Source: Dictyobacter kobayashii
GTDB lineage: Bacteria; Chloroflexota; Ktedonobacteria; Ktedonobacterales; Ktedonobacteraceae
Direction: 5' to 3'
Length of the DNA stretch: 64,000 nt
Assembly: GCF_003967555.1 (NCBI RefSeq)
Contig: NZ_BIFS01000002.1
Coordinates: forward strand, 1,364,001 to 1,428,000
A program made the translations under genes and the position numbers. Of the stretch, positions 1 through 9,606 are shown in pieces; the stretch's first letter is position 1; every line of letters starts with the position of its first letter. The notes beneath the pieces were generated by a model, which did not search any database, was not told the origin of the DNA, and worked only from the letters and a program-made list of their open reading frames with translations.

Positions 1-35
1 TCACCAAATAGCTGCAGATGCTCTGGATTGGCCAT
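1..35 (-). CDS. Pentapeptide-repeat protein, N-terminal 11 codons only
   Basis: Reading leftwards from an ATG at 33-35, the sequence encodes MANPEHLQLFG and runs off the window. This is the conserved start of the four complete pentapeptide-repeat proteins in this window (MAN-x-x-HLQ-x-F). It is closest to the longer type found at 35054-35953 and 17656-18555. A GGAAGGATC stretch lies just upstream as a likely ribosome binding site. Inferred to be another candidate deaminase immunity protein; it shows that the array continues past the left edge. Confidence 0.6.
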   Translation of the reverse strand, partial: MANPEHLQLFG

Positions 36-106
36 CACCGTTGATCCTTCCATTTCACACAAATAGGTCGATAGTATTAACTCAGGTAACATAAGCAGAT
101 CGTCGA

Positions 107-348
107 TCATGATCTGCTGCTGGTTATGACCTCACGCAAGCCTTCCCACGGGGAACAGGCAACTAAAGAGTACGAGAACAACACGCCATTGCGATAGCGT
201 ACTATCACGCAGATCGTATCCTCAATGGTAATCGGCCTTCCAGAGACGTTCTGATCGCGAATATATTTCATCTCTTGCTCGACAGCCAGGTAGAGTCCAC
301 GATTTTCTTCCTTGCCATGGAGCGACAGGGCAAGGTATCTACTATTTC
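107..348 (-). pseudogene. Fragment of Gfo/Idh/MocA-family oxidoreductase
   Basis: A frame without a start codon reads ...EDTICVIVRYRNGVLFSYSLV... then CSPWEG and stops at 107-109. The pattern D-x-x-x-V-x-V-R-Y-x-N-G followed by Y-S-L and P-W-E-G matches the C-terminal part of Gfo/Idh/MocA oxidoreductases as I know the family. The N-terminal Rossmann domain is absent and a stop codon lies just upstream in frame, so this is a relic between an immunity gene and the pentapeptide gene. Unlike its neighbours it has no link to toxins. Confidence 0.5.
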
Positions 349-350
349 AA

Positions 351-764
351 CTATAATTTTCTTTCCTGATATCTATTCAAAAAAGCCAATCCCGCGAATA
401 GAAAAAATAAACCTAGCCCTACCATCCAGAAGAGGATTTTTATTGATAGCTGCATCTTAACAAATGGCAACGCCAAATCAAAGAAAGGACCAAGTGTTAT
501 TGAACCTAAACAAAATAGAGCCAATCCCATAATTATCGAAGGGGAACGATACCCAGGAATATCTAAGCCTTTTTCTCGGGCAATATGATATTTATTAAAG
601 CCGATTGAAAAACACATTACACCTCCCAATATACCCCAAAGGGCACATATACAAGCCAAAATAATTGATGTGCTTATAACATCCAGCATCCAAAGATTAA
701 CGACTACTGATAAAACATACCCAACTATTACGAGCGAATAGATAATGTCCTTAATTTTCGCCAC
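351..764 (-). CDS. Small integral membrane protein, candidate immunity to hydrophobic RHS tip 1
   Basis: A 137-residue protein starting at a GTG (762-764) preceded by GGGAGG nine bases upstream. It has about four hydrophobic segments (roughly residues 8-27, 31-52, 76-95 and 107-128) separated by short charged loops. No family is recognised. It lies directly downstream of the hydrophobic-tip cassette at 938-2412. All six hydrophobic tips in the window are followed by a different small membrane protein, so immunity against a membrane-active tip is inferred. Confidence 0.6.
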   Translation of the reverse strand: MAKIKDIIYSLVIVGYVLSVVVNLWMLDVISTSIILACICALWGILGGVMCFSIGFNKYHIAREKGLDIPGYRSPSIIMGLALFCLGSITLGPFFDLALPFVKMQLSIKILFWMVGLGLFFLFAGLAFLNRYQERKL

Positions 765-805
765 AAATAACCTCCCTGGTAATGCTTATGAATAAAAACT
801 ACAAA

Positions 806-846
806 AATGATAAAGTGATGAGCCTTCGAATCATCACTCTATCATT
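806..846 (-). terminator. Intrinsic-terminator-like hairpin between toxin tip 1 and its membrane protein
   Basis: Arms AATGATAxAGTGATGA and TCATCACTxTATCATT pair around a 9-nt loop with one mismatch. In minus-strand reading the hairpin is followed by TTTTTG and then TTTTTATTC, a classic U-tract. It sits between the toxin stop (938) and the immunity start (764). Confidence 0.7.
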
Positions 847-937
847 CCACCTTTAAGCAAAACGAAAAGGTGTGCTCTCATCCTCCAATCTAATGATTTC
901 GCAAAATCTTATAGGACATGAGAATCATCTACTTTGT

Positions 938-2412
938 TTATAAACAACGCACCGAGCTATCACCTGCGTAAACCACATTACACTCTTGCCGAGCACCATC
1001 ATTAGATAATGCATCGATTTGACTGTTTGTACTATTATAGATATCATTAAGTATTGCATTGGATCCGCTTGATATCACAGGAGCGGCAATAGTACTCACA
1101 GCCAGACCAATACCCTCGCGTAAAGCTTGCTTTGTTTCATGAATAATCCAAGATTTTATTACTCCTAGAAAACCTGCTTGTGGATCCAGCCAACGTAAAA
1201 CTGTCCTGATGCCATTTAGAAAGTTTACAGCAACCTTAGTATATCCAACGAAGTCGCTCAACCATTGTGGCGGCTTATTGCCTGTAGCTTTTGTAATATC
1301 TACAATTAAAGCTAAAGCATGAGGCAAAAGAGATGTAAGGGCAGTAAAGATAACATCTTGCCAATCATTTCCCCAGTCTGCAGCAATAGCAAGGAAATCT
1401 CCTACAATAGATATTCCGTCTCCAACTGCATCCCAAGCAGATTGCTGGCGTGCTTTCCTCTGGTTTAGGTAAGATTCAATGAGAATTTTGTCTGTTCCCC
1501 ACAAGCGGTATCGCAAGTAGAGCTTGTTGTTGAAGAATTAGATGCAGGAGGAGTACGACTCATACAACCACCATGACACTGCGTACCTCCTCCAGTTATC
1601 GGTGGACTACCTCCGTCAGAACCACCATTGCCTCCACCACACAGAGCCATGTTGTGACAGGCATCATCAACGCCACTGACGCCAGGAGGAGGTGAAGGAT
1701 CAGAAGGTGGTGGTGGTGGACCAGACCCATATGTGCAATCACCGTCCGTGTTACATCTGCCATGACCCGTTGGGTCAGCGAATGTCTCGGGATTGCCTTT
1801 GACATACGCAAAGGGATCCAGACCAGCAGCATTGGTTTCTACCGTATCGGCACTGGTAAAACGGCCACTCGAGACATCAAAATACCGCGCGTTATAGTAG
1901 AGCAAGCCCGTCTGGGTATCAAGGCGCTGTCCAGTGAAGTTGAACGGCGAAAGCATGGTACCATCACTGTACCGGGTCGCCCCAAAGGGCGAGAAAAGTT
2001 GCACCGCTTGCACCGAGCCATCAGAGCGTAGCGTGATGCTGTTGCTCCCCAGGAAGTCTGGCATGAGATAGGAGAAGGTGCCATCCTGTCGCATCGCTAC
2101 CTTTTGTCCACTAGCACTGTAGTACTTGGTGGTCGAGGTCGTGCTTCCCGTGATGGTGACATCCGTGTAACCATCGAAGGAGATGGTGTCACTGGTGGTG
2201 GTCGTGCTTCCTACCGTGTTGCTTGCCCGTTGCAGCACACGTTGATCCGAATTGTCATACAGGTATTGATCACTGGCTACCGTCCCATTCGGGGCGACCC
2301 AGGTAGCAAGACGGCCCTCGTTGTCATAGGTCATGATCGCCCCACTCTGGGCGGTATCACAGCCATGACCCGAGGTCGTATCAACATTGCGACAGGTCAT
2401 GTAGCACATGGC
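938..2412 (-). pseudogene. Orphan RHS cassette 1: RHS core plus hydrophobic tip, frameshifted
   Basis: The promoterless cassette starts inside the RHS core (MTCRNVDTTSGHG) at the very end of the neighbouring immunity gene, and runs through GLLYYNARYF to DPTGHGRC. A Pro/Gly/Cys-rich linker follows with the signatures GRCNTDGDC, DDACHNMALCG and CHGGC. After CDTACGEQTK (near 1490) the frame changes. The second frame carries a ~180-residue hydrophobic, probably helical tip ending in a Cys pair (QEC...VRCL). The frameshift lies at the linker/tip boundary, so translated as drawn the tip is lost. Sequencing error or programmed slippage cannot be excluded. Confidence 0.7.
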
Positions 2413-2417
2413 GTTAT

Positions 2418-3312
2418 TTAAGTAAGAGTCCCCTCTCGAATAAAGAGCCTTTCCTCATCATATGTCCATACATGCCCATCAATATTATCAATATAAGCAA
2501 ATAAGTAGCCTGGTTCAGGCGGTGCTGCAGGAGATGAAGCACTAAAAATCCAGTACGGGGTCCAAAGCCATCGATACAACCCAACGGGACCTAGAAGCTC
2601 ATTGGGGGCCACGCTTTCATGCCTTTCCTTGATCACTTGCTCGGCGAGCATCTGAGCAGTAGAGAAAGGGAACTGGGGCTCTCGATAAACGGTTGGGATA
2701 ACATTGGCCCACGCCCCTGCCTCTTGCAGTCTGAAAGCCAGCTTTTGGGCCAGGTTATATGAAAGATCCAATTCCAAGAACGGAAAGTCTCCCCACTGAG
2801 CATATTGCTCCTTTGTCATCATGCCATTGACCACGAAACGGGCCTGCAATAGCTCATTGGCCAGACCTGGAATGGCCAGGATCAAATCCTGTATCTGTGG
2901 CTGAGTACGGCACACGCGGGATATCACAACGTCATAGGTTGCATAACGCTCGGGCCAACGCGTCATCGGAAGGCCAGCAGTATACGCCTTTGCGTACTTT
3001 GCCTTCCTTCGCATGATTGCGGCCTCGTCCCTGAGATGTTCGATATCTTCATGCGACCAGAGATGTCCATCCAATTTATCTATATACACCGTAGCTTGAC
3101 GGTGAACCTCTCTACCCATAAATTGCCGGCACACTCCTCGATCGAGGATATTTGGCACGAGAGAAAAAGATGTTTCAGCAAATCGCTCTTCCCACTGCCG
3201 CGTGAGAGCTTGTCTCGCATATGCAGTTGTTTCCTCAACGGTCAGATGTGGGTGTCGGTACGTTACTGGGAGTTGGTATCCTCTAGCACCTGCAACGACA
3301 AGGCATTCGATT
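2418..3312 (-). pseudogene. 5'-truncated immunity-like gene, paralogue of the gene at 30840-31900
   Basis: The frame is open from about 3312 (LIECLVVAGARGYQLPVTYR...) down to the stop at 2418. It aligns throughout with the product encoded at 30840-31900 (shared LPMTRWPERY, LRLQEAGAWAN, YREPQ and EW/RWLWTPYW segments). The N-terminus is cut off exactly where the ISL3-type element begins. The first internal ATG (3158) is not the real start. No Pfam family is recognised. The paralogue follows a C39-like peptidase tip, so this copy was probably immunity for a similar tip, now lost. Confidence 0.65.
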
Positions 3313-3404
3313 AGGGTCTCCTTGCGGGTGAGAGGAAGAAAAAAAGCTCATCATTCGTTGACTTGGTAAGAATAAAAACAGCCAAGTGAGGCGAACGATA
3401 AGCG

Positions 3405-4326
3405 ATGCAAAACCAGCATATCATAGAAACAGAGCACGCCCAAACAGAAGGTATTTTGGTCCCACTCGATTTGCCTGGATTTTCCATCCACCAACAGCAA
3501 TGGCAGGAGGATGGAACGATTTGTGCCACGATCATAGCTCAGGCCTGTCAGGCTTGTTGCCCACAGTGTCAGCACACGTGTACCAAAATCCATGATCGGC
3601 GTGCCAGAAAGAAACGAGATCTGCCCTGTCAAACGCACCAAGTAAACCTCATCCTTCTGAAAGGACGTTTTCGTTGTGAAGTGTGCAGCGCTCTTTTTAC
3701 GGAACCTGATACGATGTGTGGTTGGCGCAGAAGAACAACCAGACGATTTCGGCAACATATCGGTCACCAGGCATTGAAGCAACCACTTTCTGATGTGGGA
3801 ACGCAGCCGCATGTTGGCTCACGTTTTGTCCAAACCTGCTTTCAAATGGTTCTGGAAGAAGAGCTCAGAGCTCAGGGATGCGGAGAAGATGAAACCGTTG
3901 CGCTGGCTTCTCCACGGTTTCTCGGCATCGATGAATTTGCGCGGCGCAAAGGGCATGTCCACGATACTATTTTGTGTGATCTGGAACATGCTAGTGTGCT
4001 CGAAGTGAGCGAAGGCCGGACACAGGAAGCGGTGTGCATGGATTCGAAAAACGGTCTCAAGTTGGGCTCTAAAAAAGAGGGTATGATTCTGCGTCATCGC
4101 AAACAGCGTCTCTTTTTGAGGGCCAAAGAGGAGTTGACGGAAGAAGAGGAGCAAGAGCGCTCCCAGATTGGCCGGAGGCTTCCCTTGCTGGAACATGCCT
4201 GGCAGATGAAAGAAAGCTTGCGTGACTGGTACGCGACAGCCATGCAAGAAACCGCAATTGAGCAACTGGAGGAATGGATTGATCAGGTGAAAGCGAGTGC
4301 TTGTGATCCGCTCAAAAAAGCGCTTT
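3405..4326 (+). pseudogene. ISL3-type transposase, N-terminal part
   Basis: Encodes about 307 residues with an N-terminal zinc-finger region (CQACCPQCQHTC near residue 45; CEVCSALF near 95), then the DDE-domain start (RFLGIDEFARRKGH, near 170) and a Glu-rich helical insert. These features fit ISL3 transposases. The frame is interrupted after KKAL by tandem IS5-type elements inserted at a TTT. The missing C-terminus is at 8802-8974; the rejoined product is 364 residues. Inactive as it stands. Confidence 0.75.
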
Positions 4327-4348
4327 GAGCGTGTTTGAAAAGCGAGAG

Positions 4349-5267
4349 CTAGGAATAAGGTCGCACGAGCCGCCGTAACATGATGCGGCTCAAAGCGACC
4401 TGGATAAAGGCCTCACTACATTGAGGCAATCCTTCGTCATCGCGTGCAAGACGTCGGGAATGGGTGATCCAACCAAATGTGCGCTCAACGACCCAGCGAT
4501 GAGCGCCAGCTTGATATGGTACGGCGGCTGGATACAGCTCCTCGTGAGAAAACTGGGAGAGGTACTGCGCACGTGCCTCACGCTCCTGAATGGTTGGACG
4601 CCCTTTCTTCTTCGGCAAGCCATCCCACGGATTGAACGGTTGTGGTCGTTTCACGATTTCCAGAACACAGCCCAGGTGTTGCTGAACCCAGTCAATGAGC
4701 GTTCCGCCATAATTGCTATCAGCCCACATGTGTTGCAACCGTGGAAAAGGAATAGACAACGATGAAAGCACGTCTCTTGCTCCCTGCTTATCGCTGCAAT
4801 CAGCCCCCGTCACGCGAACGGCGAGCAGCAATCCTTGCGTGTCGACGAACAGATGACGTTTGCGGCCCTTGATTTTTTTTCCCCGCATCATAGCCGGTGT
4901 CAGAACCACGAATCGCACTGCCTTTGATCGATTGGCTATCCAGGACACCTGCGCTGGGAGTGGGATCACGTCCCATTTGAACCCGTACCTCCTGACGCAA
5001 GGTATCCATGATCTGTTGCCAAATCCCCATCTGCTGCCACAGACGAAAATATCCATACACCGTTCGCCAAGCAGGGAAGTCGTGTGGAAGCAACCGCCAT
5101 GCGCCTCCACTGCGGAGTTGGTACAGAATGGCGTTGACGATTTCCCGTCGCTCGATTTCCAGAGGACGCCCACCAGGCAGTGGATCAGGAATGAATGGCT
5201 TCAGCCGTTCCCATTCTGCATCAGTAAGATCACTTGGATACGCGATTCTCCCGCACGTTATTCGCAT
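4349..5267 (-). CDS. IS5-family (IS427-like) transposase encoded in two overlapping frames
   Basis: The upstream frame (from 5267) has the N-terminal DUF4096-like segment (YPSDLTDAEWERL, WRLLPHDFPAWRTVYGYF) and the first catalytic Asp (LDSQSIK). At GYDAGKK the reading frame must shift at a run of eight A (eight T on the plus strand near 4874). The second frame continues KGRKRHLFVDTQG, ADSNYGG and WVVERTFGWITHSRRL with the remaining catalytic residues. A programmed frameshift at an A-run is typical of this IS group, so this copy may still be functional. Confidence 0.8.
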
Positions 5268-5417
5268 CGTTTCGCTCCTTTCTGCTTGCCGTGTCTGCTT
5301 GCTTTGTCCCTCCTATTCTATTAAAGACGGTGTATACTCGAGCCGGAATAGAATTGACCGACCCCCAAGAAGGCGGTATTCTGAGGAAAATCAAAAACAC
5401 AACCTCAGGAGACCGAC

Positions 5418-6666
5418 ATGCTCAGGAGTCAGACCGTGAATACAATACACGATTTACATCAACAAGGGAAGACGGTTCAGGAAATTGCCCAGAAATTGGA
5501 GATTTCGCGGACCACTGTGCGCAAATATCTTGCCCATCCAGAAGCGGTGATCCCGAAACCACGCCCGCCTCGGCCTTCAAAGCTTGATCCATTCAAAGAA
5601 CAGATTACGCGTTGGGTGATGGAAGATCATTGCATCAATTGTGAAGTGATCTACGCACGATTACAGCCGATGGGGTACACCGGCGGGATCAGCATCTTGA
5701 AGGAGTTCGTCCATCCCTCCGCCCGGTGGTGGCAGGACATGCGCCCGTGCAACGCTATGAAACCGAGCCAGGCCACCAGGTCCAATTTGATTGGGGCGAG
5801 TTCACGTATGAACAGGAAGGCATCATCCATAAATTCTATGGCTTTACCGCGGTGTTGGGCTATTCGCGCATGCGCTTTGTGACCTTTGTGAAGCGCTGCG
5901 ATACTCCAACGCTCATTCGCTGCTTGATGGAGGCGTTTGAATACTTCGGAGGCCTGACCCGGTCTGCGCTGACTGACCGCATGAAAAGCGTGTTGCTCGA
6001 AATGCAGGAGAACAAACCTCGTTGGAATCCTCGCTTTGCTGACTTCATGGTCTCCATTGGGGTCACCGCCCGCGTCTGCAAGCCTTACACCCACAGACGA
6101 AAGGCAAGGTCGAGCGCACCGTGAGTTATGTGAAGCAGAGCTTTTGGGCCGGGGTGACTTTCACCGATCTCGATGATCTCAATCGCCAGGCCCATCGCTG
6201 GTGTGAGCGCATCAATTCCCGCGTGCACCGCACGACTCATGCTCGCCCGGTCGATCGTTTGGAGGTGGAGAAGCTCCAGCCCTTGCCTCAAGCCTTTGCC
6301 TGGGAGCGCTTTGCCACCGAAGAACGCAAAGTCACCTGGGATGGCTATGTCTCCTACGATGGCGTGCTCTACGGGTTGCCAGGCACGCTGCATCTGGCCG
6401 GAACCACAGTGCAGGTTCGTGAACGCAAGGGTGTGCTCACGGTTTGGTCGCAGGGCCAAGAGGTGTTCGCCATCGAGAAGCGTCCTCGCTCACAAGAGAG
6501 TGTGCCGCATCCAGAGCAATGGACGGGTATTCCCTCAGCCTCGGCGATCCGACGAGCAGGAGCACCCTTAGGCCACCAACAGCAGGCACCACAGGTGCAA
6601 AGCCGGGCCCTGGCCGAGTATGACCAGTATTGTGGCGTGTCGGCCGGAGCGGAGGTGGGAGCATGA
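5418..6666 (+). pseudogene. istA: IS21 transposase IstA, two frameshifts
   Basis: The N-terminal frame encodes a helix-turn-helix (VQEIAQKLEISRTTVRKYL). The DDE core follows in a second frame from about 5726 (FDWGEFTYEQ, LTDRMKSVLLEM). The C-terminal part is in a third frame from about 6115 (KVERTVSYVKQSFW ... WDGYVSYDGVLYGLPG). The breaks are near 5720 and 6105. The stop overlaps the istB start (GGGAGCATGAAG), the normal IS21 arrangement. Confidence 0.75.
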
Positions 6667-7459
6667 AGTCAATCACCGCGTACAAGCAACTGAACTTGAC
6701 CCACCTGCAAACGGCGTTACCCCAGTTACTGGAAACGGCCCGGCGAGAACAATGGACGTATGAAACCATGGTGGAGCGAGCCTTGGGCGCAGAGCTGGAT
6801 GGCCGCGAGCAAAAAGCCACAGCTCGCCGTCTCAAGGCTGCACGCATTCCCAGCAAAAAAACGGTGGAGGGTTTCGATTTTTCGTTCCAACCCTCGCTCT
6901 CCGAGCGGCGCATCCGGGAGTTGGCCGATCTGTCCTTTGTGCGGACCTGCACCAATGTGATCTTTCTCGGCCCTCCGGGAACGGGCAAGACGCATTTGAG
7001 CCTGGCTCTAGCCAATCGGGCACTGGCAGAGGGACACAGCGTCCTGTTTACGACGCTGGCGGAACTGGCTCAGTCCCTGGAGAGTGCCTCGCATCCTGGT
7101 CTCATGCGTCAGCGCCTGCGGCGCTACATTGCGCCCAGTTTGCTCATCATTGATGAGAGGTGGGCTACACCAGGCTCACCGCCGAACAGGCTCATCACTT
7201 CTTTGAGTTGGTGGCAGCCCGCTATGAGCACGGCTCCATTATCCTGACGTCCAATACCAGCTTTACTGGCTGGGGAGCGTTACTGGGGGATGAGGTACTG
7301 GCGACGGCTTTGCTTGACCGGCTCCTGCATCATGCAGAGGTCATCGCCATCAATGGGAGCAGTTACCGCATGAAGGAGCGCCGAACAGAGAGCCGAACCC
7401 CCTCAACCTTGTCAGACACAGCACGACATGCCGCCGGCGATTTGCCCACCGGCGTGTAG
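6663..7459 (+). pseudogene. istB: IS21 helper ATPase IstB, frameshifted
   Basis: Starts at MKSITAYKQLN (6663), preceded by GAGGTGGGAGC. It contains the Walker A motif GPPGTGKTHL (around residue 108) and Walker B LLIIDE (around residue 165). Directly after LLIIDE an extra base near 7158 shifts the frame; the remainder (GYTRLTAEQAHHFFELVAARYEHGS, ILTSN) is in another frame to 7459. The AAA+ protein would regulate IstA target selection. Inactive if the frameshift is real. Confidence 0.75.
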
Positions 7460-7724
7460 TCAACCGGCGTTCACGATGTCGGCGTTGGGATCGCCTGGAT
7501 TCCGGCGCGGTTTGGTCGGCGTTTTCATCGCTGACGTTCTCAACGTTTGTTTTTTACCGTTCGTTTGATTGGGGCGACCAATTCCAAATCGGCTCGTCAT
7601 GACACCGGCCTTGACATATTCTATCTTCTTCCTGCTTTTTGTACTAATGAGCTTCCTTTGTTGACCAAGGGGACCCCTGTTTCTCATTTTTCTCCCTTGT
7701 TGGTCGTTTTCAAACACGCTCTTT

Positions 7725-8801
7725 GAATGTGTCTGACTCCCATCGTGATCGGACGCAAGGACCCTCACTGATGGGATAGACAAAACAGCAAATGAGGAGA
7801 AAGACGAAAAAAGAGAAGTTTCGTGTGGACGAGTTTGGAGGATGGATGATCCTGTGGGATGATACAGGAAAGAAGCACAACGTACGGCAGAGTGACGGGA
7901 AAGGAGCAGGTTGCCATGCTTAAGACACGGCTGTATCGAGCGTATCCCTCCAATCTCACTGATGAGCAATGGAAACTCTTGGAACCCTTGATCCCAGCGA
8001 TCAAACCGGACGCCGCCTTTTCGCTTCACGAACGGCGCACCATTGTGGATGCCATCCTCTACGTCTTGCGTAGCGGCTGCCCGTGGCGGTCGTTGCCCCA
8101 TGACTTTCCCGCCTGGCAGACGGTGTACCATTATTTTCGTCTCTGGCGACAACAAGGCGTGTGGACTCAGGTGCTCGATGCTTTGCGCGGGCAGATGCGC
8201 ACGCAACAGGGGCATGACCCTCAGCCGTCTGCGGCGGTGATTGATAGCCAATCCATCAAAACCAGTGCCGTTCGCGGGTCCAACAAGGGCTACGATGCGG
8301 GGAAAAAAAATCTGGGGGCGCAAACGTCACGCCCTCGTCGATAGCTTGGGCAATCTCATGGGCATCAAAGTGACCGGAGCCGATTGGTCCGATCAGCAAG
8401 GAAGCCAGCCCTTGCTCTTGTCACTGAAAACACGCTTTCCCCGCATGCTGCTGGTGTGGGGAGACAGTCACTATGGCGGCCACTTCATTACCTGGCTCAA
8501 GGTACACCTGGGCTGGATCATGCAGACGGTCAAGGCGCTCCGTGAACCCAAACGCGGCATCTTAGTGCTCGAAGGAGAGAACGTCGATTGGGATCAGTTG
8601 TTTCCCAAAGGCTTTCATCCTCTCCCTCGGCGCTGGGTCATCGAGCGCAGCTTCGCCTGGATCACGCGCTGGCGCCGTCTGTGTCGCGATCACGAGGGCT
8701 TGCCAGAAAGCTCCGAGGCCTTCATCGCGCTCTCAGCGAGCGTCGGCATGTTGACCAGGCTTGCTCCACCGTTCCCATGCTGCTGGGAGTAAGACACATT
8801 C
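7725..8801 (+). mobile_element. IS5-family element (second of the tandem pair)
   Basis: Inverted ends GAATGTGTCTGACTCCCA (7725) and the complement of GAATGTGTCTTACTCCCA (ending 8801) match at 17 of 18 positions. TTT flanks both sides (7722-7724 and 8802-8804). The middle TTT is shared with the neighbouring IS5-type element, so both elements used the same target triplet. Length is 1077 bp, normal for the family. Confidence 0.8.
7916..8792 (+). CDS. IS5-family transposase with A8 frameshift site
   Basis: Starts at ATG 7916, with AGGAG eight bases upstream. The first frame reads MLKTRLYRAYPSNLTDEQW ... IDSQSIKTSAVRGSNKGYDAGKK and meets GGGGAAAAAAAATCTG (8309-8324). The second frame continues WGRKRHALVDSLGN ... 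WGDSHYGG ... RWVIERSFAWITRWRRLCRDHEG, containing the later DDE residues. The run of eight A at the GKK codons is a plausible programmed slippage site. It is distinct in sequence from the transposase at 4349-5267, so the two elements are different ISs of one group. Confidence 0.8.
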
Positions 8802-8974
8802 TTTCAGCCTTTGGGCGCTGGAGGGAAGAAATTCTGGCCTTTTTTGCGTTCCGTATTTCTAATGGCTTTATGGAAGGAAAAAACAATCGGACGAAGATGA
8901 TGATGCGCCGGAGCTATGGTTTCAAAAATCGCCAACATCTTCGACTTCGCATCCTTGCGGGAAACCTGAAATGA
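8802..8974 (+). pseudogene. ISL3-type transposase, C-terminal part
   Basis: Read from TTTCAGCC in the frame of 3405-4326, it gives SAFGRWREEILAFF ... SNGFMEGKNNRTKMMMRRSYGF ... RLRILAG and a stop. SNG-x-x-EGxNNxxK-x-x-x-R-x-x-xGF is the characteristic C-terminus of ISL3-family transposases. It is the remainder of the gene interrupted at 4326; joining after KKAL restores one 364-residue frame. Confidence 0.8.
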
Positions 8975-9067
8975 AACTCTGGTTTCACCCGCAAGGACAG
9001 AGACCCTAGGATGAATTTAACAATTCGCTTTCTATTAGCTGTTGCCTTGTAAAACACAATACACTAG

Positions 9068-9100
9068 TATGTGAGCGCTATTGATTTTAACGCTCACATA
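9068..9100 (-). terminator. Stem-loop after the SUKH immunity gene
   Basis: A perfect 10-bp stem TATGTGAGCG / CGCTCACATA with a 13-nt loop, ten bases beyond the SUKH stop codon. No strong U-tract follows in the minus-strand direction, so it may be a transcript 3'-end stabiliser rather than a canonical terminator. Confidence 0.5.
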
Positions 9101-9109
9101 CTACACAAA

Positions 9110-9595
9110 TTACACATCATATGCATCACCTAGAGATACAAAGTCTGACTGTAACCAATACCAATACTGTCCCCCATTATCATAGAGACGTGAAAGAAGG
9201 TCTGTAAAAGATCTAGCTATCACTGGGCAATTCCCACGTAATCCATGTATTTCATGGAAACTATCGTAACACATTCCTAGCCTTTCTTTGCTAAAATCAA
9301 TGGTTAAATAATCACCATTACCATCATCACCAATAATATACCAGGTAGCAGTTATGTCGTCCTCGAAGATTGAGCCCACAATAACCGGATTAGCAAGCAC
9401 ACAACGTGTAGGGGGCACGATAAGCAATGAATAATCTTGTGCATCGAATAGGCTTACACCTCCACAAATCGTATAAAACTGTTTTAAATCTTCCGGTAAA
9501 ACATGATTCGGCCCTAACGCTGGAAATCCTATAGGATCATAGACCTGGCAACTCGGTGTCGCACGAATTTTATTGACTAAAGTATCGATGTCCAT
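9110..9595 (-). CDS. SUKH (SMI1/KNR4) immunity protein for cassette 2
   Basis: A 161-residue protein starting at ATG 9595, seven bases after GAGGAGG. The pattern LPEDLKQFYTICGGVSLF near residue 38 and the later DGNGDYLTIDF / SFTDLLSRL segments are typical of SUKH-superfamily immunity proteins. The start lies 11 bases after the toxin stop with no hairpin between. This is the only tightly coupled toxin-immunity pair in the window. It should bind and block the nuclease tip of 9607-11725. Confidence 0.85.
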   Translation of the reverse strand: MDIDTLVNKIRATPSCQVYDPIGFPALGPNHVLPEDLKQFYTICGGVSLFDAQDYSLLIVPPTRCVLANPVIVGSIFEDDITATWYIIGDDGNGDYLTIDFSKERLGMCYDSFHEIHGLRGNCPVIARSFTDLLSRLYDNGGQYWYWLQSDFVSLGDAYDV

Positions 9596-9606
9596 CAAGA
9601 CCTCCT

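Larger units (their letters stand above)
5331..7604 (+). mobile_element. IS21-family element
   Basis: The left end TGTATACTCGAGCCGGAATAG matches, as an inverted repeat, the right end GGCTCGTCATGACA (7591-7604): shared TGT, CGAGCCG and GAATTG blocks. The element carries istA- and istB-type genes in order on the plus strand. Both are frameshifted, so it is probably immobile. It lies inside the first IS5-type element. About 140 bp between istB (7459) and the right end hold no gene. Confidence 0.7.
4327..7721 (-). mobile_element. IS5-family element (first of a tandem pair), itself carrying an IS21 element
   Basis: Terminal inverted repeats GAGCGTGTTTGAAAA (4327) and TTTTCAAACACGCTC (ending 7721) are perfect for 15 bases. 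The element is flanked by TTT on both sides (4324-4326 and 7722-7724), consistent with a 3-bp target duplication. Its transposase is on the minus strand at 4349-5267. The IS21-type element at 5331-7604 separates the transposase end from the right terminal repeat. Confidence 0.75.
3312..9009 (+). mobile_element. ISL3-family-like element carrying three nested insertion sequences
   Basis: The ends carry inverted repeats: TAGGGTCTC(...)CTTGCGGGTGA at the left and its complement CACCCGCAAGGACAGAGACCCTA at the right (about 8986-9009), with a 3-nt difference. The transposase frame is split: 3405-4326 and 8802-8974. Everything between (4327-8801) is inserted DNA. Removing it rejoins the gene in frame. 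No target duplication is visible, and the left end cuts an immunity gene, which suggests an insertion-associated deletion. Confidence 0.75.

Noticed and set aside
1465..1516. Programmed frameshift between linker and tip in cassette 1
   Set aside because: The junction has only a short A-run (ACAAAATTC), and other hydrophobic tips are encoded in one frame. A simple indel or sequencing error is more likely.
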